From Apus apus (Eukaryota > Chordata > Aves > Apodiformes > Apodidae), in contig NC_067301.1 in NCBI RefSeq assembly GCF_020740795.1, positions 5,828,001 to 5,892,000 on the forward strand: a stretch of DNA of 64,000 bases, given 5' to 3'. This document shows, piece by piece, positions 27,101 through 37,905 of the stretch. Within the stretch, counting starts at the first letter, position 1. The number at the start of each line of letters is the position of its first letter. A program made the translations under genes and the position numbers. The notes under the pieces were generated by a model, which worked only from the letters and a program-made list of their open reading frames with translations, was not told where the DNA came from and searched no databases.

Positions 27101-29236
27101 AACACTGGAACTGGCTCCCCAGGGAGGTGTTTGAATCCCCATCCCTGGAGGTGTTTCAGAGCCTTGTAGTTGTAGTGCTGAGGGTCATGGTTTAGTACTG
27201 CACTCAGTAGAGTTGGGTTAATGGTTGGACTCGATGATCTGAAAGGTTCTTTTCCAACCAGAATGATTATTTGAGTCTGTGTATTTGCTGCAGTCCTTGC
27301 ACACATGTGTTTGCTGAAGTTGTTGCATCCTTGCAGTATCGTCAGCCAAAAAAATGACCAACCCCAGGAAGGAGGTGGACATCCCTGGTGCAGGGAGCAC
27401 CACGGTTGGGGGCTTTATTTGCAAAGGGATTGTATGGTTGGTGCTGCTGGTTTTTGCTGCTCCGGGAGATGTTCATATGGATTTTCAGCCCCCCCCCCCC
27501 AACACCTCAATGTCCTTCCCCAGGCCAAGCAGTCCCTGGCCACGCTGACCAAGGACGTTCCCAAGCGCCATTCCTTGGCCATGCCGGGCGAGACGGTGCT
27601 GAACGGCAACCAGGAGTGGGTGATGCAGGCCGACCTCCCGCTGACGGCCGCCATCCGGCAGAGCCAGCAGACCCTCTACCACTCACACCCCCAGCACTCA
27701 GCAGACCGGCAAGGTGAGCCCCCCAAACCCCCCCCCTCCTCCCCCAGACCCACGCAGGAGACCATTCCCATTTTGGGAGCTGCCTCATTCCTCCATAGAA
27801 GGGTGGAAAAAAAACAGGCAAAACATCCCAAACGTATCGTGGTTTTTTTTTTAAAGCGTGTTGGATGCTTTGTGGCAGGGTCAGGTTTGCTGGTGTGATG
27901 GTAACTCCCCTGGTTTGTGTCCCCTCCTCCCAACTTCCAGGGGTCAGGGTGAGTCCCTGTCATTCCCGGCAGCCTTCCATCATCTCCGACGCCTCCGCAG
28001 CCGAGGGCGACCGGTCGTCCACGCCGAGCGACATCAACTCACCCCGGCACCGAACACACTCGCTCTGCAACGTAAGGCAGGAGGGGGTTCCCTGCCCTGG
28101 GTCTCACTTGGAAGGGGTGGGACAGGCTGCTCAGGGTCCTCTGCTTCCCAAAACAGTGTTGGATTTGGGGTGGGATATGGTTGGGAGGTGGGCTGACTTG
28201 GAAGGCTGCTGCTTTCCTAAGAGTTCATCCCAGCCCTGCAGGGCTTTGGCTGCCAGAACAAGCTGCTTTTTCCTGTTGAGGTGGGAGGGCCCCCATTGGT
28301 TTGGGGCTGATCCCATTGGATTTGTGTCCTTCTGCCACAGGGGGACAGTCCTGGACCGGTACAGAAGAACTTGCACAACCCAATTGTACAGGTAGGGCAC
28401 AAAAATCCATTTAAATCCCACTTATGAGAGCTGGTTGGTCCTGGCAAGTGATCTGGGAGGGCTCAGAGGCACCAATTTGGGTTCTTTTAATAGAGAAGCA
28501 GAAGCCATCCTGAATTATAATTCTGGGCTGGCTAAGATTCCCATTATTTGCCCCAAAATCCAGGTAATTCCATAGGCAGTTGCTGTGCTCAGAGCCCATC
28601 ACAGTCCTGATCTTTGCAAGGTTCTGCCTCAATCGTGTTATTTTCTCTGTTTAACCCTAAAATGGCAGGTGTGAGAGCAAGGACCTTGCTCTGACCATCC
28701 TTAATGTTCCTGGAGCTGAAATCCTGAACCAGCTCAATTAAGAAGCCACAATCCCAGAAATAACCAGTTGAAATAAGAAGCCAAAATCCCAGAAGTACGG
28801 GGCAGGGGCCCAAATTCATGGCAAATTCCACCACAGAGTGTAATCTGCTCTAGGGGATCCTGCTCTAGCAGGGGGGTTGGACTAGGTGATCTCCAGAGGT
28901 CCCTTTGAACCCCCACCATTCTGTGAGTTTTTGGTCCAGGACTTCACAATTTCTTTGGAGCTAGACTTGAATGTTTTTTGGATCCTGGACCATATGGTGC
29001 ATCATCCCCAGTGAGGGTGCAAGTGAAAAGCTCGTTGATCAAACCTGTGTCCTCTCCTCCTCATGCAGTCTCTAGAGGACCTAGAAGACCAAAAAAGGAA
29101 AAAGAAGAAAGAGAAGATGGGCTTTGGCTCCATCTCCAGGGTGTTTGCCCGGGGGAAGCAGCGCAAGTCCCTGGACCCCGGTCTCTTCGACGGGACGGCC
29201 CCCGACTACTACATCGAGGAGGACGCGGACTGGTGA
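11714..29236 (+). CDS. KAZN: Kazrin (short C-terminal isoform), eight-exon model
   Basis: Joined exons 11714-11864, 18034-18225, 25782-25918, 26665-26835, 27524-27713, 27941-28071, 28341-28391 and 29069-29236 give an open frame of 396 residues with GT-AG junctions and matching phases. Residues 52-217 form a heptad-rich coiled coil ([20 protein letters not shown] onwards) that is nearly identical to vertebrate kazrin as I recall it. Residues 282-341 are Ser/Pro-rich linker. Residues 350-357 are a lysine/arginine cluster, and the C-terminus is [13 protein letters not shown], the ending of the short isoforms. Kazrin is known as a periplakin- and desmosome-associated adaptor that also acts in endosomal trafficking; the basic cluster is a possible nuclear-localisation or phospholipid-binding element. 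SAM domains, present in the long human isoform, are absent from this model. The first exon is the least certain part; other promoters may lie left of the window. Confidence 0.95.
13443..13541. repeat. TG/TA microsatellite
   Basis: Imperfect TATG/TGTG repeats, including a GTGTGTGTGTGTATATATAT run. Confidence 0.85.
15787..15872. repeat. AT-rich short tandem repeat
   Basis: Four to five diverged copies of ATCTATATTGCAAA in KAZN intron 1. Confidence 0.7.
18034..18225 (+). CDS. KAZN: KAZN coiled-coil exon (LLREEV...)
   Basis: A pyrimidine-rich acceptor (CCTCTTCCTCCAG) precedes the exon and GGTAAGG ends it. It encodes [16 protein letters not shown] through [13 protein letters not shown], the start of the shared kazrin coiled coil. 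It is the first exon common to the known isoforms. Phase 1 at both ends. Confidence 0.95.
18292..18610 (+). mobile_element. CR1 LINE fragment
   Basis: Sense copy starting about 65 bases past a KAZN exon: TTCAGCCTGGAGAAGAGAAG, GGTGGTGAGATACTGGAAGA, CCCATCCCTGGAAGTGTTCA. It lacks the extreme 3' end. Confidence 0.92.
20127..20348 (-). mobile_element. CR1 LINE fragment
   Basis: Antisense 3' portion from TCATAGACTCATGGAATAGT to GGGCAACCTGGGCCAGGGTC, ending near 20348. Confidence 0.92.
22473..22530. repeat. Short direct duplication
   Basis: CTAATATCACATTACCTAA occurs twice about 30 bases apart in an AT-rich patch. Confidence 0.75.
24215..24250 (+). mobile_element. CR1 3'-end remnant
   Basis: AAGGTCCCTTCCAACCCAAA then CCATTCTATG, the sense terminus only. 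Confidence 0.75.
25782..25918 (+). CDS. KAZN: KAZN coiled-coil exon (MKADRK...)
   Basis: Acceptor CTCTCCCACAG, donor AAG then GTGAGG. Encodes [15 protein letters not shown] through IRNYEQHRK, almost unchanged from human kazrin. Enters in phase 1 and leaves in phase 0. Confidence 0.97.
26128..26412 (+). mobile_element. CR1 LINE fragment
   Basis: Sense copy in KAZN intron 3: TGGGCTTAAACTGGAAGAAC, AGGTTGGACATCAGGAAGAA, ending CCAACCCAAACCAGTCTGGG and ATCCTATG. Confidence 0.95.
26665..26835 (+). CDS. KAZN: KAZN coiled-coil exon (ESEDAVKAL...)
   Basis: 57 codons, phase 0 on both sides, ending LEAELAM at a GTGAGC donor. It carries the [19 protein letters not shown] segment of the coiled coil. The acceptor tract (CCCTGGCAG) is weak, but the protein match is unambiguous. 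Confidence 0.97.
26951..27330. repeat. 26-bp tandem repeat split by a CR1 copy
   Basis: Units at 26951-26976, 26977-27002, 27279-27304 and 27305-27330 share a core like TTTGCTGCAGTTGTTGCAC. The 276 bases between the second and third units are CR1-derived. Confidence 0.85.
27010..27275 (+). mobile_element. CR1 LINE fragment inside a tandem repeat
   Basis: GCAACAGGACAAGAGAAGG, GGATATTAGAAGAAACTTTT, GGTTGGACTCGATGATCTGA, then TTCTTTTCCAACCAGAATGA; sense orientation, different subfamily from most others here. Confidence 0.88.
27524..27713 (+). CDS. KAZN: KAZN exon ([17 protein letters not shown]...)
   Basis: The acceptor CCTTCCCCAG lies downstream of a poly-C tract. Encodes [20 protein letters not shown] through HSADRQ: the end of the coiled coil and the start of the Ser/His-rich linker. 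Leaves in phase 1 at GTGAGC. Confidence 0.97.
27941..28071 (+). CDS. KAZN: KAZN linker exon ([10 protein letters not shown]...)
   Basis: Encodes [20 protein letters not shown] through RHRTHSLCN, a Ser-rich, probably phosphorylated and disordered linker conserved in kazrin. Acceptor CAACTTCCAG, donor GTAAGG. Confidence 0.97.
28341..28391 (+). CDS. KAZN: KAZN 17-codon microexon ([10 protein letters not shown]...)
   Basis: A 51-base exon encoding [17 protein letters not shown], phase 0 on both sides, between CTTCTGCCACAG and GTAGGG. The peptide is the same as in mammalian kazrin as I recall it. Confidence 0.95.
28830..28930 (+). mobile_element. CR1 3'-end fragment
   Basis: GGGTTGGACTAGGTGATCTC, then CAGAGGTCCCTTTGAACCCC and CACCATTCTGTGA. 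Confidence 0.8.
29069..29236 (+). CDS. KAZN: KAZN terminal exon of the short isoform
   Basis: Encodes [20 protein letters not shown], continues through [14 protein letters not shown], and ends [17 protein letters not shown] with stop TGA at 29234-29236. The human long isoform leaves this exon after LFD. Here the codons after LFD are GGG ACG, so no GT donor is visible at that point. Confidence 0.97.
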   Translation, partial: SLEDLEDQKRKKKKEKMGFGSISRVFARGKQRKSLDPGLFDGTAPDYYIEEDADW

Positions 29237-30857
29237 CCACCCTGGAGCCTCTCCCTGGCTTCACCATCGCCTTGTACATACCCCCCAACACCCTCCCCTT
29301 GTGGACGTGTCACCTCTTGTCTTGGGAGCGATGCAGCTGTGTCGTAACTTCAGTTTCTCCCCATTTTTTGTGTGGGTTTTTTTGGTTTCATTTCGTTTTT
29401 GTTTCCATACCGGTAACTCCTTCGTCGTCACTTCCGTTTGTCACTTTGGGTTGGTTGGTTTGTGTTTTTTTTTTTGTTGTTGTTATTGTTCTTGCTGTTT
29501 TATCTCCTTCTTTTTGACAAAACTTGAAACTTGAAGGACTGCTGTCTCTCTGTAAATACCAGAAATATTGTGCACTTTGTGCTGTGACGTCTCTTGTCCG
29601 AAACTGCTTGTTTTCTGGAGCCCAACCCAGCGGGATGTCCTCGCCTGGAGACAAAGGACCTGCCCAGCTGAGGGAACTTGGAGAGAAAACACACACACAC
29701 ACAAAAAAAAAGAAAACAAAGAATTATCTCCTTCACCGTGATGTCTTCCTGGCCGAGCCCCACGGAGGCACCACGGGCTGGTTGTCACGCGTGCCGGTCT
29801 GGAAATTTTAAGTGTTTTAACGTTCCTTTTTTGAGTTGTTTTTAATTTATTTGCACAAAGCCAGAGGAGCTATTCTAACTAAATTATTGCAGAAGTTTTT
29901 TGGGATTTTTTCTATTTTTCCACGTCGGTTGGGATGGGGTGGGGAGGAGGAGAGGGGGTGTTTGTACTGTATTGTTCTGGGAAGCTGCTGTTGGGGTTTG
30001 GAGGGGTGGGTGGGGGATGGAGCTGTGGAGCCCCTGCCCCGGGCTCCCTCAGCCCCGTGGCTGCAGATGCCCCAGGAGCACTTAAACGCCTTGGAAAACG
30101 CAATCCTGAGTCATTCCTGGGAAATCAGACCCAGGATGGGGAGGGGGAAGCTGCTGGGAGCTTTGCCCCTAGTTTTTCCCCTGCGTTTTTTTTTGGGGGG
30201 GTGGAGGGGAGCACTCTTTGAGTAAAATTTGGGGGATCCAGCATGAGCTGGGAGGAGGGGAAAGGGATTTCCTGAGGTATCCCGAGATACGGCCGGTCTG
30301 GGGCCTCTTGCCCCATTTGGGGTCTTATCACCACCTGGGGAAGGGTGGGGAAACTGGTACGAGTCCTCTCTGGGGAGGTTTTTCTGGCACCAGGGTGGTT
30401 TTTAGGCACAAGCAGAGCTCGTGCTTCCAAATCCCTTGGAAGTGCCCCAAAATTACCCGCCCCCCCCCAGCTCCTGGCAGCCGCTTCCCCTCCCCACTAA
30501 CACACCCCGCGCTCTGCTTATGCCAAGATAAGTACTTTATGCTTTAATGCTTACCACATAATTTTAAGCTCTTAAAAAAGAAATGTATTAAGATTTATTT
30601 AATGATGCTCTAATAGTGTATTATTATTTTTTTTTTTATTATGAATTCCCATACGCCCTGGTTAAAAAAAGGGGCATTTTGTCTTAAATCACCCAACGGA
30701 CCCGACGCTCCGTGAGAGACCCCAGGGGATGGATGAGCAGAGGGGACCCTGGGGTGGCCAGGCAGGGTTTGTCCCTTGGCATCTTTCTCTGCAGAGAAAC
30801 ATTTATATACATTTTGTTGGGGTTTGTTTTTGTGTGTTTTGTTTGGTGTTTTTTTTC

Positions 30858-30878
30858 GGGGGGGGGGGGGGGGGGGGG
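30858..30878 (+). repeat. Run of 21 G
   Basis: Uninterrupted G homopolymer in the KAZN 3' UTR; its true length is uncertain in any assembly. Confidence 0.9.
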
Positions 30879-31172
30879 TTTATTTTTGTTGTTGTTCTTG
30901 TTCTCCTTGAGTTTTTATAATTTAAACTATAAACCACCAGAACAGATGAACAATCTCCTTGTTATCGAGTAGTTTCCTTTGCATTTCAGCTTTTTTTTTT
31001 TTTGTAAATTAGGAAATAATTCTAAAAATTACTAAGAGGATGATTTATTTAAAAGAGAACTTCGGTAAATAGCATATGAATTATGGGTAACATTAGATTT
31101 AACTTTCCCCCACGTGACTGGGGGAGAATCCTTGAAGGCATGGATGCAAATATAAAAATTATAAAAGATCTA

Positions 31173-31178
31173 AATAAA
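31173..31178 (+). terminator. KAZN: KAZN polyadenylation signal
   Basis: A canonical AATAAA followed within about 30 bases by TG-rich sequence (GTGAGTTAATGTCTTG), in an AT-rich block after the last kazrin exon. Confidence 0.8.
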
Positions 31179-32619
31179 GCTTATTTTAAAGTACAGATGA
31201 ATTCCATGTGAGTTAATGTCTTGCCTGATGGAGATCCTGGGCTGATGACATGGGGACACTGGACACAAGTCTTGTGGGTGCAGAGAGGATGATTGTCACC
31301 CCTGCCATGGGGACCTGGGGTCCCTGGGGAGGATGCAGGAGGAGGCAGCACCCCTGGACCTGCTCTTGCCCAAGGCCATGAGAGCTTCCACCAGGACACG
31401 ATGCTGCTGGGGGGAGGCTGGGGCTGTTGGTGCATCCATACAAAGTGGGAATGTAAGGATTGAAGGCAAATACAGATTTGGGAATGTGGGAGAACAGCCA
31501 AAAGTTCCACTCAGATGTAGAAGATGCAATGCCAAGAAAAACAGGTGGGTCAGAGACAGGAGAAGTTTGTGTACACTGACACTTGCTCGTGGATGGATTA
31601 TTGTTAATAATTTATTGTTTGATGAATTATTAATATGATTTTATGGGTGGGTACATTATTATATGAATTTACATATTGGTAAATTGTTATTATGAATGTT
31701 TGTATGGATAAATTATGATTATGATGAATTTATGGACGGTGTTTGTCACTTGGAGTTGCCAGCACGTCCAGTTGGGCCTGATGCTGTTTTGAGGTTGGTG
31801 GCCATGGTCACAGGCTGGAGCCAAGCAGAGGATGGCCATGCTGGAGGCAAGGGCTGTGGGATCCTGGTGGGATCTGGGTGACTGGTGCCGTGAGGTGATG
31901 GTGATGGTGTGGCTGGGGAGGGCACGTGGACATCTGGTGTCCTGCAGGGAAAGGATCCCCAGACCCGTGCTCTGCAGTCAGAGCAGCTCCATGTGCTCGA
32001 AATCAGATCAAACGGGGCAAAAAAAGACCATTTCAGACCAGACCTGCAATGATTTTCTTTCTTTTTTTTTTTTTTTTTCCAAAACCAGGAGAAGGGTATA
32101 AATGAAGAGATGTGCTTGTTTTCTTTTTTGTTTGTTTGTCTTTAAACAGAAACATCCCTCTGGGTTTGTGAGCAGCTGCAGAGCAGGTAAGAGCCAGCGT
32201 GGTCTGAAATGGGGAGTATTTGAGCATAAAAACTAAGCAGAAGCCCAGCTGGGTGCCCAGCTCTGTCACCTGAAGCTGTAATTCAGGATTAATGGGAATT
32301 AAACATTGCATGAAAGTGGTTTTAACTATGGAAGGCGGGTGAGATAAGGTGGGCACAGAGCAGGAGGTTGGCTGCACTTGGAGCAGTTCCCTGCAAGTGT
32401 TTGTTTCTGGCCTTGGTGCCCAGGCTGGGCTGGAGGTGCTCACACCCTCTCCCCTCATGGATTTAAAAGCTCCAGGTGGTCTTGGGCAGCTGGGAGTGTG
32501 GTGGAGCTGTGGGTGCAACACCTGCTGCAGGGGTGTCCTGGGCCATCGCCTGTCCCTGGGGAGGGACAAATGGGTGATGTCTTCTGGGGTGAGTGGAGGG
32601 GGCTTGTTCCCTGCAGTCT

Positions 32620-32992
32620 GGGATGATGTTACGGGCTGGAGGGTGGTCCAGAGGTGGTGTCCTGAGCAGAATAGCTGGCTGGAGGTGATGTCCTGGGCTG
32701 AAGAATGGTCCAGAATGATGTCCTGGGCTGAAGGACAGGGGTCAGGGGGTGATGTCCTGGGCAGAAGGGTGGTCAGGGGGTGATGTCCTGCGCAGAAGGG
32801 GGGTCAGGGGGTGATGTCCTGCGCAGAAGGGGGGTCAGGGGGAGATGTCCTGCGCAGAAGGGGGGTCAGGGGGTGATGTCCTGCGCAGAAGGGGGGTCAG
32901 GGGGTGATGTCCTGCGCAGAAGGGGGGTCAGGGGGAGATGTCCTGGGCAGAAGGGGGGTCAGGGGGTGATGTCCTGGGCAGAAGGGTGTCTC
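32620..32992. repeat. 31-bp minisatellite
   Basis: About eight near-identical 31-base units with core GATGTCCTGCGCAGAAGG run from 32748 to 32990, preceded by several diverged copies from about 32620. Units alternate T or A at one site and GCG or GGG in the core. The array keeps spurious frames open on both strands. Confidence 0.9.
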
Positions 32993-33029
32993 CTTGGTGT
33001 CTTTGCCCCCCCCTAACCTGTATTTCCCC

Positions 33030-33500
33030 GGCAGGGACGCCGCGGTGCTGCTGACCGCGCTGCGCGGCTGCTGCGGCTCCCGCGCGCGTCCCCGCTGCGA
33101 TGCTGCCACCGTGTGAGCGGCCCCCGAGCCGCAGCCGAACCTCCCGCCGCCGGGAACGTTGGGCAGGGAATGCCATCCCGGGAATCCGAAACTGCTGCAG
33201 CCGTCCTGGTGTGACCCTCCTCGTGCCCGCTCTGGCTCCGCGCTGCCCTGTGGCTTGTTTTGACGTCTTGGTGGCCAAAGTCCATGAAGCCCCGCAGCGT
33301 TCCCGGCTTGGAAAGGAGGCTCGTCTGTGCCTGAGGGATGCAGAAAGCAGCCCAGAAAATGCAGCACGAGGAGGAGTCTTGTGGGCCCAGCCCCGGGGTG
33401 TGTTTGCTGAAGGTCTGGCTGGTGGTGTTTGTGCACTTGGCACCCGGAATGTGGCTGCGCAGACGGAGTCACGAGCGCGGTTCCCTGGGGAGGACTTTGG
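33030..33500. other. CpG-rich patch of unknown function
   Basis: Directly after the minisatellite, a polypyrimidine tract ends in CCCCGGCAG, followed by dense CpG sequence (GGACGCCGCGGTGCTGCTGA, CGCGCGCG and others). Frames from the acceptor-like site are short: about 27 codons in one phase and about 60 in another. It could be an unannotated terminal exon, a small CpG island or unique GC-rich DNA. No protein recognised. Confidence 0.4.
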
Positions 33501-33722
33501 ACTGAGGAAGGGGAACACTGGTTCTTCCCTGTGTGAGGGTGGTGTGACACTTGGAACAGGTCGCCCAGAGAAACTGGATGTTCCCTGGAGGTGTTCAAGG
33601 GCAGGTTGGATGGGGCTTGGAGCAACCTGGGCTGGTGGGAGGTGTCCCTGCCCATGCAGGGGGGTTGGGACTGGATGGCGTTTAAGGTCCCTCCAACCCA
33701 AACCAGTCTGGGATTCTGTGAT
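33500..33722 (+). mobile_element. CR1 LINE fragment
   Basis: TGGAACAGGTCGCCCAGAGA, GGCAGGTTGGATGGGGCTTG and the 3' end AACCCAAACCAGTCTGGGAT. Sense strand, with a short internal deletion. Confidence 0.93.
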
Positions 33723-34973
33723 GTCACTGCTCCATGCTGGGGCACAAGGTCTTGTGCCAGGACAGCCAGGGTGCCCTGGCAGGGGTCAGCTGGGGGATCC
33801 CTGTGCTCATGAGCCAGCCGTGCTGCTCCCAGCAGCATTTCCAGATGATGTTCCAACCACAGCCACGTTTGACCCATCACACCCTGGCCATGCACTAGGG
33901 ATCTAGAGACCAGGAGCAGGTTTGGGAGCTTGCAGAGTCCAGGAGAGGTTACCTGCCTTGGCACTGACTCACCCCGTCACTTCAAGTGACTGATCTCACC
34001 TTCCTGGGACTTCTTTTTTGCATTAAAGAGCTAAACCTGTATATGCTAAATACTTCAGTAGATCATTGGGGTGGTGGGTGGGTTTTGAAAAGTGGTCAGA
34101 TGCAGTCTGTGGGTGACAGGGGCCACAAATGGTGGCATCTCCCTGAACACTGGTGTCATGGGCTGCTGCTGAGGCTGCTGGTTTATTGCTCAGGATCGCT
34201 GGCAATTTGGAAACATCCCTGTTGTTTATTCTCCCATTTCCGGTGTTTTCCTTGAAGGTGTTTCCTACACTTGCTGCTCTGTGTGGATGAAGCTGATGGA
34301 AACACTGAACTGAGCTCTGCCTGCCCAGCCTGGGGGATGTTCCAGCCCCTGAAAGCATCCCTCACTGCCAGCATCCCACCCGGCCTCGGGGACATCCCAC
34401 TCTGCCCAGCATTGTCCCTGCAACTGTCCCCACTTCAGCCCTGTCCTCCCAGCACCCCAATGTGATGCAGCAGCACAGAGGAGTTGCTCCACGCCATCCA
34501 GCTGGGACACTGGAGCTGTGATCAGGCCCTGTATCCAAGTAATAAGATTTCCTTGGAGTTTCACCATAGCTGGTGAGTGATTTTCCAGCATTTTCCCTTT
34601 CTCAGGCACAAGCCATTGCTCACCATTTGCTCCTAACTCTGCAATGTTGGACTCCTGCTCAGCTCTTTTAAATATCCAGCCATAGGACACCACTCTTCCA
34701 GCTCTTCTTTTCCAGCCCTGTTATCTGCATGCCATGGATCCCATTTTCACAAGCCTTCTCTTGTCCTGCTCAAGCTGCTCCTTTCCCAATGGCACCATCC
34801 AGGACACAGAAGTCCTAAGGAAAAGGAAGAAGTTCCTCACCTGCCTCCCATTGGCAGTGAGGGGGATGTTCTCCTGTCCAGTCAAACTGCACTTTGGCAA
34901 GGCAGGACTAAGCCAGGGCATCATAGATGACACGTGAGATGCAGAAGCCTCCAGAGTGGTGCCAAGAGAAGTC

Positions 34974-35205
34974 TTAGAATCACAGAATCACTGAATTGTT
35001 GTGGTTGGAAAAGACCTTTGGGATCATCAAGTCCAACTGATAACCCAGCACTGCCAAGGCCACCACTGAACCATGTGCCTCAGCACCACACCTACATGGC
35101 TTTGAAATCCCTCCAGGAATGGGGTCTCCACATCTCCAAGCAGCCTGTGCCAGAGCTTGACAACCCTTTCCACGGAGAAATTGTCCCTCGTATCCAGCAG
35201 CAGGT
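34974..35205 (-). mobile_element. CR1 LINE fragment
   Basis: AGAATCACAGAATCACTGAA, TTGGAAAAGACCTTTGGGAT and GTGCCAGAGCTTGACAACCC, antisense. Confidence 0.9.
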
Positions 35206-37857
35206 TACTTATTATTATTATAAATACAGGAGCTTTACTTGTGCTGTTTTCCAGGTCACAGACGTGCCCGTGCCTGGAAGGGCAGACGGTGACCTGGAGC
35301 GGTGGTTAGACTGGTTGTACTGGACCCGCTGTCCCGGCAGTCCCTGGGGACACCTGCTCCCCGCGCGGTCCCGCTGGGAAGGGCAGCGCCGGCTCCTCGC
35401 CCCGCCGGGGCGGTGCCAGCAGGTCACAGCCTCCCACCCAGGGTTGTGCCAAGCAGGAACGTGTGGAAGTGTCTCCTGGGCTGCTGCTTCTCTTCCTTTA
35501 TTCCACTTGCACGGCAGGTTCCCAGCCTGCAGCCCTCTCTAAATCTGGGTATGGAAATCAAGGCTTGGAGAAGCGAGATAACCAGTATAGACCAGTGCGG
35601 GCAGGCTGGGAAATGGATCTGAGGGTGAAGCCCTCAGCTGGTCAGGAAGCCCATCCCGATGGACTTTTACCCTAGGGGCAAAGCCACCCTCGCTTTACAT
35701 TAGCATTACAGTGCTTAATTAGCACAGCCAGGATCATTTAATGGGTGCTCCCAGGACCCCCCCGTTTTGTACTCCCGTGCTGGTGCAGCTTTGCCAGCCT
35801 TGTACAGAAACTCACCTTCCCTGGTGATCTGCCTCTCCTGGAGGGCTGCAAATGCCTGGGAGAAAATTCTCCCCCAGCCCAGGGGTGGAATCAGTCCTCC
35901 CTCCTCCTGGAATGCTGCACTGGCAAGGGAAGGGGCAGCTCAGGGCTGTAGGACTGGGGAGATGGAGCGAGTAGAAACCTCAACATCCCCCCCAGCCCCA
36001 GCTGTGCTGTATTTTTGCTGCTAATTAATGTAGAAAATAGCTCCTTATATTAATATTCATATGCAATTGAGTGGCTCTGCTGACCCGACCCCAATGGATT
36101 TGGCTTCTCTTTTTTTAGGCTGAGCCCTCTGGCTGCAGGGATCCAGGAGCAGGGGCTCACCCAGGGCAGTGCTTTTTGGCTCCTCTGTTGGAAAGGTTTG
36201 GAGCAATCCTGGGATGTGGTGGCTGCACTCTGGGCTGGGCTTTGCAGTGGTGGTTTTAACCTGTGTGTTCAGCACCTTCCTGAAGAGCAGAAAAAAAAAA
36301 AGCAGGGAGAAAGCTGCTGGTGAGCAATTTCTGCCCCTGAAGCAGGGTAAGACGAGTCCCTGGCATCTCTGCAGGGACCAGGTTATCCAGTGCCCTGCTG
36401 AAAGGCCCTTTTGTTACCTGCTGATGGCCCCTGGTGAGGCTCCTCTTTCCTCCTTGGTGTTCCTGTACAAGGAAAGCCTTTATCCCACATATTTGGCTGG
36501 ATAAACACCCCGGAGAGGTACCAGCCTCCCCAGGCCGGGCAGTGAGTGTTTGCAAAGGGAGAATTTGATAAATACCTGTGCTGAGATGGCTTCTCTCTCT
36601 AGAAATGAGCCTCAGAAATGCCTGGAAGTACCTCAGCCCAAAGCAGAGAGCACAGCAGAGGAGGGACATGTGTCAGCAGCTGTCCAGGCTCTGCCCTTCC
36701 AGGGGTGCCAGCGACCCCCCCTTCATGTACAGGGGGACAAACCAGTCTGAGTGAGCATCACGAGGAGAGAGGGGGAAGAATCCTGCCCCAGAGGGAACAA
36801 TGGAGTGAAGGGAGAGCTGAAGTGGCTCATGGAAAAGGCCATTTCTGGCTGATTGGTGCTCAGCTTTGCCGAGTGAACACGAGGAGCCACTAAGTGAATG
36901 TCCCCCCTGTGCTGGTGGTCCCCAGGGCAGGGTGGGTGACCTTACTGGGGCTGGGCTCTCCCGGGGCAGGATCAGTGACAGTCACTGTGTGTTTTCTCCC
37001 CTGCTTTCTCACATCTGACCTGCAGAGAGAACAATTCCCTTCTCCAGCTCCCGACTGTGGGAGCTGCCCGAGACAGCAGCTCTGGGTTTGGTCCAGGAAG
37101 GTGCTGCTGGGGGGGCAAGTTTCCCGCGGAGGTGGCCAACACATATCCACATGTATTGAAGAAATGGTTTTCTTTTATAGCACGGCTCTCGAAATTGCCC
37201 TTTGATTAGAGAAGGAAGGTTTCAGGAGCGGGGAAGGGCAGCGGCACCGGGAGGAGGAGCCCGGGGCAGGTGAGTCAGTGGAAAATACCATTGGCTCCCA
37301 GCGGGAATGTGCTGGTAGGGAGATGCAGGGAAGCGGTGGGAGTTCCAGGTGGGATTTCCAGCCGGCATCCCGAGCGCTGGTGGCCCCGAGGCAGGGCTGT
37401 GGCACGCTGACTCACCCCAGGGACTAGGACAAGTTGTGTTGGGTTGGTGATGGTTTTTGTCTTTGTAAGGACTTGTAAGGCTTAAGGGACAGGAAAAACT
37501 GCAGTGGCTGGTCCAGCAAGTGAAGCAATGCTGCTTTTTCAGTCGTGGTTGGGGAAAAAACACACCCTGACTATCTTCTCCAACAGAATTTGGGTCTTTG
37601 GTGGTGTTTAGTATTAAGGCCAGGTGTGAGAAGGGGCTGGAAAAATGCAAATCCCAGTTGCTGCTGGGGAGAGGTGACACTGGGCACAGCATTAACTGTG
37701 TTGGGGTTTACCCAAAGCCTGTGCCCATGCCCGGCCTCCAGCTGCCCCCAGGGTGCCACAGCTTAGGGAGCATGTGCCCAGCTCTGTAATTATTGTAGGT
37801 AAGTTGCATGGAAAGGTTGTTGAGTCACATTGTGGATATGCATGGAAATGATAGAAG

Positions 37858-37905
37858 AGAATCCTAGAATCATTTTGGTTGGAAAAGACCTTGATGTTCA
37901 TCACA
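37858..37905 (-). mobile_element. CR1 3'-end remnant
   Basis: AGAATCCTAGAATCATTTTG, then GTTGGAAAAGACCTTGATG. Confidence 0.75.

Larger units (their letters stand above)
29237..31200 (+). other. KAZN: KAZN 3' UTR
   Basis: About 1.96 kb from the TGA to just past the AATAAA at 31173. It is T-rich with scattered ATTTA-like words and a run of 21 G at 30858-30878. No coding potential matching kazrin. Confidence 0.85.

Noticed and set aside
32897-33964. 355-codon - strand open frame
   Set aside because: Runs through the 31-bp minisatellite, the CpG patch and a CR1 copy; a composite of repeat and GC-rich sequence.
35253-35542. Possible exon after TGCTGTTTTCCAG, peptide with DLERWLDWLYW
   Set aside because: Acceptor-like and open, but there is no recognisable protein, no matching partner exon and a CR1 edge immediately upstream.
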